Origin: Chlamydoabsidia padenii
Taxonomy: Eukaryota; Mucoromycota; Mucoromycetes; Mucorales; Cunninghamellaceae
Direction: 5' to 3'
Length of the DNA: 64,000 nucleotides
NCBI GenBank assembly: GCA_025330725.1
Contig: JAIWND010000004.1
Coordinates: 62,001 to 126,000 of the forward strand
Positions 1-11,284 of this stretch are shown here, piece by piece; positions within the stretch are counted from its first letter, which is position 1; every line of letters begins with the position of its first letter. The notes beneath the pieces were generated by a model. It searched no databases and had not been told where the DNA came from. It was given only the letters and a program-made list of their open reading frames with translations. A program made the translations under genes and the position numbers.

Positions 1-383
1 TTGTGGACCTTGGGAGTTTGACTTTTGCATTCCACGGCGAAAGTGAGAGCCATGCATTGTTCCAGCAAGAATACAGATTTGAGTTCCTGTAAGAAATAAA
101 AAGGAAGAAGAAGAAAGAAGGAGAGAGAAAAAATAGATAGATGTGGGAAAGGAGCGGAATTTAAAAATCCCATGACCTCTCCCAAAGATCTAACTTTCTT
201 GAGATGTGTCCTATCCCAGGGAATAGTATAAGTCATATATCATAATCAACTTTTATTGTTTTAGTTAAAGAGAGAATATAAACAAAGGGAAGGGGTAGGA
301 AGGGATTATACAGGAATATATGTACAAAGGAATAAGGGACAACTAGCTACTAATAGTCATAAAAAAAAAAAAAAGAAAGGGAT
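1..383. other. Non-coding flank, no gene seen
   Basis: AT-rich sequence with purine-rich tracts and a short A run near 361-374. It lies just beyond the 3' end of the minus-strand gene that stops at 384, so it is probably 3' flank. I see no convincing exon on either strand. Confidence 0.5.
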
Positions 384-1224
384 CTATTTGTTCCATCGAT
401 GTCGATATAGGCCTTGTCTGTGTCGTTTTTGGTACCTTGATGTTGTTATGATAGATGACAATGAGGTTTTGTGTGCGAGTTTTTCAAACCCGACCGAGGT
501 AGTGAGTCGTCGTCTTGTTCTACCCGTCGATCTCGTGAAAGCAAGATGACTGGAGGAATCATAAAAAGCATTCTGTCGCACAAGTTGGTGTTGCATTGTT
601 GTCAAATAGTCCACAATATCATCACTGTCAGGCATATAATACATTGGCAAAGAGTAATCCATGTAATAATCTTCTTCATCTTGTTGTTGCTGCATAGGTC
701 CTTTAGCCTTGACATCTTGTTGGTTTACTTGATTCATAGTAGGCGGTGCTGGGACTTCAAATGGTCGGAGGGTCATCATATAATTGGAAATCTGTTCATC
801 GACTATGTAGATCATATAAAAGAGGTTAGACAACAGGATGACTATATACATATTACTTACCATCCACATGGTCTTTGTCGGGTTGATCTGAGAAGAATGG
901 TTTATCTATAGTATCGTTTTCGAGTCCGAGTAAAGGTCGATAAAGAGAGAAGAATGCGTTGTGGGCGAATTCTGTTTGTGGAATATGAATCACCGGCATA
1001 AACGACACATGCTGTTCTTTGGGAGCTACAAAGGATTCAGGTGCATCAGAGGCATTGGTATTGTTAATTTTTTCTTTTTCATCCACCGTGTTGTTCGAGC
1101 AGCTGGGCTTCAGTGGTGAGCCACCTAATTGTTCTTTTCGTTGGAATATAGTCGAGCTGAATGGGCGAAGGGTAGCCGACCGTCGAGTTGTTAATACCTT
1201 GACATGGGTGATTAAAAGTGACAT
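384..1224 (-). CDS. Uncharacterised protein, probably mitochondrial
   Basis: Two exons, 1224-861 and 802-384, joined across a 58-bp intron (803-860, GTAAGT...TAG), give about 260 residues. I chose the ATG at 1222-1224 because the N-terminus that follows (MSLLITHVKVLTTRRSATLR) is rich in Arg, Ser and Thr and lacks acidic residues, as in a mitochondrial targeting peptide; the longer open frame upstream is low-complexity Phe/Leu sequence. A conserved-looking core follows (VIHIPQTEFAHNAFFSLYRP), then an acidic Met/Tyr-rich stretch and a very basic C-terminus. I recognise no family and see no clear membrane span. The intron can be misread as coding because its frame stays open. An element of the TTTCAATTCCCGAC type lies about 195 bp upstream. 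Confidence 0.6.
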
Positions 1225-1417
1225 GATAGAAGGTAAAAGTAAGAGATAGTTGTAAGTATAAATGGAAATGTAAAAATAAAAAAATAAAAAATAAAAAGAA
1301 GGAAAAGAGGGGGGTTTTATAGGGGAAGAAAATGAAGATAGAAAAGGAAAGAGAAAGGGCAAAAAACCTTCTCCCCCCAAAGTCTTAAAAATTTCGATAT
1401 CGACACAAGAAATGACA

Positions 1418-1432
1418 TTTCAATTCCCGACA
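1418..1432 (-). promoter_or_regulatory. GGCGGGATTTGAA-type element (variant)
   Basis: The plus strand reads ATTTCAATTCCCGAC, a variant of the element that recurs through the window. It lies about 195 bp upstream of the start codon of the minus-strand gene beginning at 1224. Confidence 0.35.
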
Positions 1433-1924
1433 ATGATCCAATTGGCGTGTCCCCTCGGTAAAGATAGATAAAGAAAACCTTACTGTGTTGTATATTTGTG
1501 AAATCATAATCATATGATGTATTTCTGATACTTTTCAAAGTAATGAACATAATCTTATTGGCACATTATGATTACTAGTCTTATTAATTAAAATAAATAA
1601 AATCCACAAAAAAACATACGGTGTTTAAAACTGGCCGAAAGAAATGATCAAAAGCAATAATTCATAGGAAAAGAAATCAAACAGTCAGTTAGTACATGTG
1701 ATCAGTCCCTTTTGTCTATGGAAATGATAAAACTTAACACTAAGGTGCAGTGTGTGTGGGTTGCGATAACTTCCCGGGTGAATTGAGCATGTCAAGGAGT
1801 GGAGACAAAGGAATGGAGAGAGAGACTGAGAGGAAGTGTATGAAGTAAAGCATAAAGAAAAGCATAAAGAAAACAAAGGAAGAAGAAAGAAATAAAAAGG
1901 TGAAATATAGTAGAACCTTCGTAT
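1433..1924. other. Intergenic, nothing recognised
   Basis: AT-rich DNA between the promoter of the first gene and the repeat island. Two overlapping copies of AAAGCATAAAGAAAA occur near 1850-1872. No gene is supported. Confidence 0.4.
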
Positions 1925-3075
1925 AGGATACAGGAAGTGATAAAAAGCAGGTGTTAAGTGTTGGGGAAAGTGAAGTGTGAAATGAACGATGAACCAGTCA
2001 ATTCAATGGAGCAAGCCCTTGTCAATCAATGCGATAAACGATATAAGCACATGTATTTAGTCAGTTTCACTATTCGCAAACAATCAATTCATGCTGGTCA
2101 TCAATCAATACATGTAAAGAACTAGAATGTAATAGATGGCGGGATTTCATATAAACCCCGATCAATGCAAAAAAAAGAGTCTGGTTATGATAACGTCTTG
2201 TGTATCAATAGACTCCCTGTTCCCCCTTTTCCTAACAAACCACTCTCCAATTAGTAGATAATTGTTGCAGCCTGGCTGGTCGCATTGACAGTGGTGGAAG
2301 GAGAGTGGAAAGAAGACAGAGAGAGAACCAGAGAGGGGATTCATCCAACCATACTGGAAGTGGAGGACAGAAGGCAGAAAAAAAACAATGAAGGGAAAAA
2401 AGTTGGCGACCAGTGTTGGGGAAATGATAGCGTGTGAAAATTGATGGTGAACCAATCATTCAAACAATGGATAAAGATACGAGGTGGTCAGTGCTGGGGA
2501 AATCGTACGATATTTAGGATTACGTCTAGTTGTAGTCAATCAAATCAATAAAAAGTAAGTAATACAGATAGATGGGATCTTTTTTAGACGTCTAATCGTT
2601 ATAGTATTTAGGTTAAAAGCCAAGCACCAAGTCCTTTGTGTCAATCTGTCCGAACTTGCGATGACCTGTCATGAAAGACACTTCGTGTTCAAACAACGCT
2701 TTACCTTGATTCCTTACTAAGATTTTGGATGGGCTCTCTCGCTCCATTGTTAAAGAATGCTAATGATTAAATTGGTGATGTGAATACTATAGCCTATTTC
2801 CAATATACTTTACCACAAAATTTAAGCGCCAGGATCCTTGCGTCAGTCTACCCAAACTTGTAACCCTATCTTTTGCAAGAAAAAAGCACGAACACTATTT
2901 TTACAGACAGAAGCAAAATCATTTTCAAATCCCGTCAGCCCCTAGTCAGAGTTGGAAGGAGCTTTACCGCTCCATTGTCAACGGATGCTAATGATTAAAG
3001 TGGCGATGTGGACATTATAGCCTATTTCCAACAAACTTTACATAATGGCCATTGCACCAAGTCTACTGTATCGAG
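1925..3075 (+). repeat. Left arm of a large imperfect inverted repeat
   Basis: This stretch is matched in reverse complement by about 6095-7137. Shared blocks keep their order inverted: ATAAAAAGCAGGTG near 1950 and 7110; TCAATTCAATGGAGC near 1997 and 7050; the segment ending in TCATCCAACCATA near 2340 and 6785; GTACGATATTTAGGA-like sequence near 2507 and 6620; and GATGCTAATGATTAAA near 2765, 2984, 6170 and 6380. Divergence is moderate, with scattered substitutions and small indels, so this is an old duplication rather than a recent palindrome. The inner end runs into the 240-bp tandem array. Confidence 0.75.
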
Positions 3076-4790
3076 AAATATAGCCTCAAGATCGTTTTAC
3101 CTTGGCTTTGGTAAATAAATAAAAAGTTGCAGAATGAAAATTGACACACAAAACTTTTTCAAAACCCGCTTCCTCTCGCCGGGAATCTTGAGAGTGCTCT
3201 ACTAGCTTAATGAACAAGCGATGCTAATGACAAAAGTGGCGATGTAGACATTATAGCCTATTTCCAACAAACTTTACATAATGGCCATTGTACCAGGTCC
3301 ACTGTATGGAGCAATATAGCCTCAAGACCGTTTTAACCTGACTTATGTAAAAAAAAAAGTTACAGAATGAAAAATTGACATACAAGATAAAACTTATTTC
3401 AAAACCCGCTTACTCTCGCCTTGAATCTTGAGAGTGCTCTACTAGCTTAATGAACAAGCGATGCTAATGACAAAAGTGGCGATGTAGACATTATAACCTA
3501 TTTCCAACAAAGTTTACATAATGATTATTGCACCAAGTTCACTGTATGGAGCAATATAGCCTCAATATCGTTTTAACCTGACTTTTGAAAAAAAAAAGTT
3601 GCAGAATGAAAAATTGACACACAAGATAAAACTTATTTCAAAACCCGCTTACCCTCGCCTTGAATCTTGAGAGTGCTCTACTAGCTTAATGAACGAGCGA
3701 TGCTAAAGACAAAAGTAACCATATGCATTCTTTAGCCTATTTCCAACAAACTTTACATAATAGTCAATATACCAAGTCCACTGTATGGAGCAGTATAGCC
3801 TCAAGATTATTTTACCCTGACTTTTGTAAAAAAAAAAAAAAAAATTGACACACAAGACACAACTTATTTCAAAACCCGCTTACTCTCGCCTTGAATCTTG
3901 GGAGAGCTCTACTAGCTTAATGAACAAGCGATGCTAATGACAAAAGTGGCGATGTAGACATTATAGCCTATTTCCAACAAACTTTACATAATGGCCATTG
4001 TACCAAGACCCTTGTATGAAGCAGTATAGCCTCAAGGTCGTTTTACCCTGACTTTTGTGAAAAAAAAGTAGCAGAATGAAAAATTGACACACAAGATAAA
4101 ACTTATTTCAAAACCCGCTTACCCTCGCCTTGAATCTTGAGAGTGCTCTACTAGCTTAATGAACAAGCGATGCTAATGACAAAAGTGGCGATGTAGACAT
4201 TATAGCCTATTTCCAACAAACTTTACATAATGGCCATTGTACCAGGTCCACTGTATGGAGCAATATAGCCTCAAGACCGTTTTAACCTGACTTATGTAAA
4301 AAAAAAAGTTACAGAATGAAAAATTGACATACAAGATAAAACTTATTTCAAAACCCGCTTACTCTCGCCTTGAATCTTGAGAGTGCTCTACTAGCTTAAT
4401 GAACAAGCGATGCTAATGACAAAAGTGGCGATGTAGACATTATAACCTATTTCCAACAAAGTTTACATAATGATTATTGCACCAAGTTCACTGTATGGAG
4501 CAATATAGCCTCAATATCGTTTTAACCTGACTTTTGAAAAAAAAAAGTTGCAGAATGAAAAATTGACACACAAGATAAAACTTATTTCAAAACCCGCTTA
4601 CCCTCGCCTTGAATCTTGAGAGTGCTCTACTAGCTTAATGAACGAGCGATGCTAATGACAAAAGTAACCATATGCATTCTTTAGCCTATTTCCAACAAAC
4701 TTTACATAATAGTCAATATACCAAGTCCACTGTATGGGGCAGTATAACCTTACGATCGTTTTAATCTGACGTTTGTGAAAAAAAAGGATG
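2984..4790 (+). repeat. Tandem array of about eight ~240-bp units
   Basis: The anchor GATGCTAATGA (one copy reads GATGCTAAAGA) starts at 2984, 3220, 3460, 3699, 3930, 4169, 4409 and 4648, giving periods of 231-240 bp. Each unit carries CCTATTTCCAACAAA, a TATAGCCTCAA block, an A run, TTTCAAAACCCGCTTA and a GAATCTTGAGAGTGCTCTA block. Units starting at 3220, 3460 and 3699 match those at 4169, 4409 and 4648 almost exactly, an offset of 949 bp, so four units were recently duplicated as one block. No open frame runs through the array. Related units occur in the inverted arms and, reversed, at 55.2-55.7 kb. Confidence 0.9.
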
Positions 4791-4835
4791 TGGAATGAGA
4801 TTGTGTTTTGAGGCGATTCAACGGTACTCATTTTA

Positions 4836-4890
4836 GAGCCTGGCCGGGGTTCAAATTACGTGATTTCTGGGGGATGGGAAAGGCTCCTCG
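4836..4890 (+). repeat. Element terminus closing the 240-bp array
   Basis: GCCTGGCCGGGGTTCAAATT and the sequence after it match, in reverse complement, the left end of the element at 55141 (CCAGAAATCATGTAATTTGA and onward). The adjacent sequence upstream, with GGCGATTCAACGGTACTCAT, is also shared. This marks the right boundary of the repeat family before the SNARE gene. Confidence 0.65.
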
Positions 4891-5029
4891 GCATCGCAAG
4901 GATTCAGGTGGCGGGATGTGAAATTTGAACCCCCATGCATTCACAAATTCATGCAAAAAGTAAAAAAAAAAAAAAAAAAAAGGAAAACTCCCCTACTGCC
5001 CCCTACCTTTTTTATCAATTGACAGCACA

Positions 5030-5634
5030 ATGCAAGTGATAGTAACTAATTTATTAGCTTTAAGGTAATACATTAACTCTTTTGGTATTCAAACTATAGG
5101 AGCGAGCCTTACGATCCTTATATCCCCCCAAAGAAAGCCAACGAAGAAAACGATAACGGGGAAAAGCATTTTTCCAATCGAACATCATCTGTCCAACAAC
5201 AAGTGGATGATGTGGTCAACATCATGCAGGATAACATTGATAAAGTGATGAATCGGGGCGAGAGAATCGATGATTTGAGAGATAGGGCTGGTAAGTTTTA
5301 AGACAGAGCACCGCCACCACTCATTGCTTTTTATAATTAACATTTCTCTAGAGGATTTGAATGCAACTGCAGGTAATTTCAAACGTGGAGCAAATCAAGT
5401 ACGTAAAAGAATGTGGTGGAAAGATTTAAAATGGAAGATCATCATCGGGACAACCATCTTGGTAATTTTGGGGATTATAATTGGTAAGCCTCGGTACATT
5501 CTCCAGGACCAAGTGAATAATGTGTTTTGTTTTGCTATATAGGTTCAATAGTTGGTACACAGACACATAAAAGTGATAATAGTCAGCAGCAGCAACCACC
5601 CGCGCAGACACAGGCATCACAAGCCACATCATAG
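5030..5634 (+). CDS. Synaptobrevin/VAMP-type R-SNARE (SNC1/SNC2-like)
   Basis: Exons 5100-5290, 5352-5483 and 5543-5634 join in frame. They encode a proline-rich N-terminus (SEPYDPYIPPKK), a SNARE motif beginning VDDVVNIMQDNIDKV with the zero-layer arginine in MNRGER, a Trp-Lys juxtamembrane block (RMWWKDLKWK), one hydrophobic anchor, and a short Gln/Ser-rich tail. That is the layout of the tail-anchored vesicle SNAREs that drive secretory-vesicle and endosomal fusion. The start is unresolved. Exon 2 begins with G at 5100, and an upstream AT at 5030-5031 followed by GCAAGT would give ATG split by a GC-AG intron and a protein starting MSEPYDPY. Reading ATG at 5030 straight on needs an intron of only 35 bp. 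The gene sits between the two inverted repeat arms. Confidence 0.85.
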
Positions 5635-6094
5635 ATCACTTTTCATAAAATTTCCCTGCTTCTATATTACATAATTTGATTGTTGACACACATTATAAAA
5701 AATGTTGGAAATATCTCGAACTTCAAAAAACTTTGAAATTCCGCCTTTTTGCGTAGCAATGTGCTGATAGGTAGAGAGAGACTTTCACAAAACATAGTAG
5801 AGTGAGCAGTCGATTTTTTTTTTTTTTTGAGTGAGTGCCCTCGCAAAGAGGGGGCACGGGAGAAGTTGGGTGGAGAGAGACTGCATATATGAATTTGGGC
5901 TCTGCAACAAGTAACGAAATCTCGACTGGCAACGCTTCCCCTCCATGATCATGCCCCCAAATCGGGAATTGCTAGGCGTATTGAATTTGGTGTTCGGCGT
6001 TTGAAAATGAAGTTTTCTTTCGGCTACAAAAAAAAAGTCTTTTCGTCGCAAAGGAATGGTAAAAGTCATTGCATACCTAAACACACTAACACAA
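5635..6094. other. 3' flank of the SNARE gene and degraded repeat
   Basis: Short T/A runs and scattered weak matches to the inner part of the repeat family. No coding sequence is supported. Confidence 0.4.
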
Positions 6095-7137
6095 GAGCCG
6101 TGGTACTTGACTTTGCGGTAAAGTATGTTGAAAATGGGTTATAGTGTCCACATCGCCACTTTAATCATTAGCATCCGTTGACAATGGAGCGGTAAAGCTC
6201 CTTCCAACTCTGACTAGGGACTGGCGGGATTTGAAAATGATTTTTTGTTTCTGTAAAAGACATGTAAAGCTCATTGCAAGCTTGGACTAACTAATACAAG
6301 GGTCCTGGCGCTTGACTTTTGCGGCAAAGTATATTGGAAATGGGTTATAGTATTCACATCATCACTTTAATCATTAGCATCCTTTAACAATGGAGCGAGG
6401 AGAGCTCATCCAAAATCTCAGTGAGGAATCAAGGTAAAGCGGGGTTTGGATACGAAGTGGGTTTCATGACAGGTAAAAGTCATCGCAAGTTCCACAAGGG
6501 ACTTGGTGCTTGGCTTTTAACCTATATACCATAACCATTTGACGTCTAATAAAGACCCCATCTTTGTACCACTTATTTTTATTGATTTGATTGACTACAT
6601 CTAGACATACTCCTAAAAATCGTACGATTTCCCCAGCACTGACCACCTCCTATCTTTGAGGCATTCTTATCCATTGTTTGAATGATTAGTTCACCATCAA
6701 TTTTCACACGCTATCATTCCCCCAACACTGATTGACAACTTTTTTTTTCCCTTCTTTCCGCCCTCCTTCCTTCACTTCCAATATGGTTGGATGAATCCTC
6801 TCTCTTCTCTGTCTTCTTTCCGTTCTCCTGCCGCCACTGCCAATGTGGCCTGCCAGACTGCAACGGTTATCTGCTGATTGGAGCGCGGTTTGATTAGGAA
6901 AAGAGGAGAACAGGGAGTCTTATGATACACATTCTAGCTTCTTTACATGTTTTGACTGATGATCAGCATTAATTGATCGTTTGTGAATAGCAAAATTGAC
7001 TCAAATACATGTGACTATATCGTTTACCACATTGATTGACAAGGTTTTGCTCCATTGAATTGGTTGGTTCGCCATCAATTTTCATTCTTCTTCCATTTTA
7101 CCAGCACTGATCACCTGCTTTTTATCCCATCCTGTAT
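6095..7137 (-). repeat. Right arm of the large imperfect inverted repeat
   Basis: Reverse-complement counterpart of 1925-3075. It holds two anchor copies (ATCATTAGCATCC near 6170 and 6380), a TGGCGGGATTTGAAAATGA block near 6225, and the CT-rich segment near 6790-6860 that mirrors the GA-rich segment near 2290-2350. It ends near 7137, 255 bp past the stop of the MFS gene at 7392. Confidence 0.75.
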
Positions 7138-7391
7138 TTTATACATAACTGAGTGTTTGCTTTCTTTTCCTATGTATCATAAAACTAGTACATTACTATA
7201 GTCCTATTCATTGTTTATGCATGTTTATTAATGGCTATTGTTTATTTATTGATTAAAAGAGAGGTGTCAAGATGAGATCTAATACTAATAAAAAGATATG
7301 TTTATAAAGGAGGAGGGGGCCAAGTATCGATTGTATATTCAACCAAGGAAAGAGAGAGGTACTGTATTCGTAGAGGAAGATGCGTTCGTTA

Positions 7392-9953
7392 CTAAAGAAT
7401 AAACCGGAATTGAGTAAAATCAGTGTATCCATCCACACCAGAGATTCGATCCACCATATGAGCCGTCCGAGAGCCAAATTTATCGTCCCGCCGCTTATTT
7501 TCATGCATTAACATATAACGTAGCATACATGCCAGAAGAATAGAGAGCAAAGTAAATCCAAGGCAAACACCATGTCCAATCCTATAGTTTGGCGAATCGA
7601 AGTCTCGGTAGATCTAATAACAACCATAGAAGGTGAAAAAGTTTGTATGATTGATCTACCAAACATTATTTTTATTACCTGTGTTCCAAGAAGAGCAAAT
7701 ACCTACAATTTAGACAATGGTAGGTCAGTATATAAAAAATGTTCCCCAGTTTTTGTTTTTGTTTTTACCTGTACAACCATGTTTGCAGAGCTGAGAGACA
7801 CACCCCGTCTAGTATGCCCAAACTGGTTATTTGATAACCAAGAGATACCCTAATGAAAAAGTATAAGTATCAAGATCATCCCCCCTTTTCCAGGGTTTTG
7901 TTTTTTGTTTTTTGTTTTTTAACAAAAAAGTAAACTTACCAAGGCCATAGATGGACTGACACCACAAGATACAAGAATGACACCAGTGTATTGGAGACCG
8001 ACATTGTTACCAATTAGCAAAAAGATATACCCAATCACCATCATGGAGAAGCAGCCAACAATTACCCAGGCTCGTTGGCGAATACGATCCGAGAATCTAC
8101 ACAAACCCTAAAAGTAGAATTATGTTGGTGAACTCTATTTTTAGATACAAACCCTGATCATTCACTTACCAATAAGCTGATGCATCCAATTATGTAAGGA
8201 GGCACTGAGAAGAGCTGGGCTTCAAGTGCTTCGAACCCCATAGAGCGGACAATGGTAGGAAGGAAGATACTAAAAGAAGCATGGCAAAGGCCAGATCCAG
8301 CGTTGACAAAGGCCACCATCCACGTCTTATAATCCGAAAGAGCACCATAGACTTGCTGCCAATCCATCTTATCGTCCTTGCTGTTTTTACCTTCTGATTG
8401 TCCACGTTGGATTGCGACTTGTTTTTCGTCTGGAGCAAGCCATCGTTCACTTGCTGTTTCTGGGCTATACAAGAAGATAAGTGACAAGATGAGTTTCTTT
8501 GTTAATTTTATTATTGTTATTGCTACTTACTAGTTTGGTAGGAAGAGTAGGCAAAGAATACCCAGTAATATTGTAGGGGTCCCTTCAATGATAAACATCC
8601 TATCAAAAAAAAAAAAAAAAAGAGAGAGAGAGAAGAATCAATATCAGATAAAGTGTTCCATTCCCAGTGTTTCCTATATTACCAACGCCATGAGGCAAGA
8701 CCTTGTACTTGATCCAAATACTTCATAATCAGGTAAGCCCATATTCCCCCAAAGCATCCCGCCAAAGATGAAGCTGCCATAAACACGGATACCTAAGTAT
8801 TGTATAAAGATTCAAGTTAGTAGAAGATCACACTATTCATACATTATTTTCTCTTGTTTTACCTACCCTTGAAGCCATTTCATGACGTTGGTACCAAAAA
8901 CTAAGTAATAATGGTATACAGGGACCAAGACCTGCTTCTGCACAACCAAGAATAAACCTAGCTTTTGAAAAGGTGAGAGTAAGTAAAGATGAGTGAATGG
9001 CCAAGATTCCCGTCCCCTTTTTTCCCACTAACCTGCTGTTACACCTGCAAGATTATTTGTTGCTGCAATGCTATTATAAAAAAGAAGAAAAGGAAAATAT
9101 ATGTTAGTTCAGAAGTGTTTCATCTTTGTGAATAGTTATCAAGAGCTGTCACGCTTGAGTTACCTTGTCGAGCTTATACCCTAATCCATATAGATTTAAA
9201 GCGAAAAACAATAAAGTAAGATAAGTATAGAGTTATGCCCATTTGTTTAATGTTGTTATAAGATAAATCAATTACCCAAATGATAGTCGTAGTGCCAATC
9301 CATAACGATGGTGTAGTTCTGAAGAAAGAAGAGGAGGGTCAGTCGTCAAATTCCAGCCAAACTTTTGAAAATTGAAATTGAAATCCCGCCATACATTCTT
9401 AATGCCAAATTTGATGGTATCTGACAGACAAGGTAACCTACGAATGGGAAATCAGTAAAAATTCCCCCCCTCTAATGATTGACCTTCTCAGTTACCAATA
9501 TAGAATACCATCAAGGCCAAATAAAAATCGTCTCCTTGTAAGCTCAAGTCATTTTCAAAGGAGCCCAACTTGGCATTACCAATATTTGACTACAATGTAA
9601 TAAGTTAATCCATGTTAATATAATGCACTCAAGCTCTCAATCCCCGATACAACACTTGGATTTCACAAAAATTACTCTATCCAAAGAGGCAAAAAGGTAC
9701 ATGACAGAAACGAATGGAACCAGACTAATATAGCACGTATACATGGATCAAAAGAAAAGGTTTATAAAAACATCCCACATTTTTATCTATCCGAGAACCA
9801 TACGTACCAAAGATCAAGTTTTCGAAGCAGCCTTTTCTCAACTATGGGGTCACATCTATAAATGATATGTTGTTCTGTGATTTCATAATGACTTTGACTA
9901 CTTGCAAAGCTATGATCGTCTTCTAAAATGTTTCCTTTTTTCTTTTCGTTCAT
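7392..9953 (-). CDS. MFS permease, anion:cation symporter (Dal5/Tna1-like) class
   Basis: A gene of about a dozen exons encoding a transporter of roughly 480-500 residues. It starts with ATG at 9951-9953 (MNEKKKGNILEDD) and ends with TAG at 7392-7394. Visible blocks: ASLDRSNIGNAKLGS after helix 1, typical of the allantoate/nicotinate permease family; ITTPSLWIGTTTIIWG; RFILGCAEAGLGPCIP; SPETASERWLAPDEK in the central loop; FGHTRRGVSLSSANM; and a polar C-tail ending DGYTDFTQFRFIL. Proton-coupled uptake of an organic acid or vitamin is expected from the family; the substrate cannot be read here. Intron phases join cleanly at each boundary I checked. One intron (near 9375-9390) contains TTGAAATCCCGCC, a copy of the window's recurrent element. 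Confidence 0.85.
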
Positions 9954-10895
9954 CCTTGTGTTTGCTAGTTTAAAATAAAAAAGACTTTGTTGGAAAAAAA
10001 AGCAGAAAGTATGTTTATATATAAATCTAAAAGCATTAAGAAGGATTAAAAAGAATAAAGAGAATTAAAGGAGAAAGGGCTTCTAACGTAAATATCAATC
10101 CAGGGGCAAGTCTTCACCCTAGCTATCGGGCTTAATGATCTGTCCATTATATAACAAAAGCTAATCTACCAAATCATATGAATACATTATCATCATAATT
10201 ATCCCTTTAGATGTAATTACTATCAGCATCATCTCGAATGAAGGGAGTTGCATCATAAGGATGGCCATTGCGTTCGAATCAAGGACCCTTATTTTAAACC
10301 CCGTCTGCATGAATTTTAGTTTCAAATCCCGATAGACCCCATAAACTGGACATGGCATGGAAGTAAAATAAGACGATGCCACAAGCAGTATACTTTGTAC
10401 CTTTAAGAAACATTATTTGACTATATGAGATGAGCGCCTGTAGGTGTTTGTTAGTTTTTCGGGGTTTTTGAGTTCGAATCATAGGCCACTATAAAAGGAG
10501 GTGGCGAATAGGTTTTCAAGGTGGGCGACAACGCTTTTTTTTTTTTTTTTAGGAGACATCTATTTTTGGATTCATTGATAGTTCCATACAAGTGATATAT
10601 TCTCCTTTTAAATGCAAGTATATGTATGATAATAAATGGTGGAAATCCCCGTGCTTGTGCTTTCTTTCGCCAATAAACGACTATGTCTTCGACGTCGACT
10701 GTTAATACTATTCGCACACAAAGACACAAACATTTACATTGTTATAAAGCATCAAGTGTTAACCATGTTTATTAAAAAAAAGATTCGACTAATCACCATG
10801 TCCCTCGCATATTTACACTAATCTGTTAACCAAGTTTATCTATTCTAATCTTGAGCTATTTTATGTTCCTTTGTCCATGTTTTTAAGATCATAAT
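9954..10895. other. Intergenic between MFS permease and small membrane gene
   Basis: AT-rich DNA with a T run at 10535-10550 and TTTCAAATCCCGAT at about 10320-10333, a copy of the recurrent element about 370 bp upstream of the MFS start. No convincing exon. Two TTCGAATC sequences (near 10274 and 10474) look like tRNA T-loops but have no cloverleaf around them. Confidence 0.4.
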
Positions 10896-11284
10896 TCATC
10901 CGGACGCCAACAAAAGAAGGTTAGATCCAAAGAATTCAAAGGAGGTGATCCTATGGAGGAGGAGAATAATCAAATAGGTTAGACATATACTTTTTTACCT
11001 TTGCATAAAAGACCCTCTATCCTTCTTGTAATTACCATCATCATTACCGTCGGGTAAATATCATTGCCATCATCAGGTTAACCTACCAAGTAAGCAAGGA
11101 TCCATAGTTTTGTATAATCTTACCTGAACAGCCATGTCAGTTGCCTTTTATTAAAAATCCGTCCAAGCCCTGGTACTTCATGTGTATCGGGAATCCCATA
11201 TGCGAGCAAAAAACAAAAAGTTAATAAAAGTAGTTTTCGTGTAGCCCCACTTGGTAAAACTTGCCATAGTCCCTTGCAATACAT
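10896..11284 (-). CDS. Small membrane protein, family unknown
   Basis: Two exons, 11284-11124 and 10950-10896, separated by a GTAAGA...TAG intron, read in one frame and encode about 71 residues. Exon 1 contains a hydrophobic run (LLLLTFCFLLAYG) followed by GIPDTHEVPGLGRIF and NKRQLTWLFR; exon 2 adds ITSFEFFGSNLLLLASG and a stop. The frame continuing across the splice is the main support. An upstream open segment starting with ATG near 11452 ends at a good donor but does not splice into this frame, so the real start may lie further up, or that segment is 5' UTR. I recognise no family. Confidence 0.4.

Noticed and set aside
1317..1380. Upstream in-frame extension of the first gene (MGGEGFLPFLFPF...)
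   Set aside because: Phe/Leu/Tyr low-complexity from A/T-rich leader DNA; the downstream ATG gives a proper presequence.
2162..2459. Overlapping minus-strand frames in the left repeat arm
   Set aside because: They lie in repeat sequence, are not preserved in the right arm, and show no family features.
2984..4790. CRISPR-like interpretation of the regular repeats
   Set aside because: Units are about 240 bp and repeated over their whole length with no short-repeat/unique-spacer pattern; the genome is fungal.
10260..10500. Two TTCGAATC sequences resembling tRNA T-loops
   Set aside because: No acceptor stem, D-arm or anticodon arm can be folded around either; the matches are isolated.
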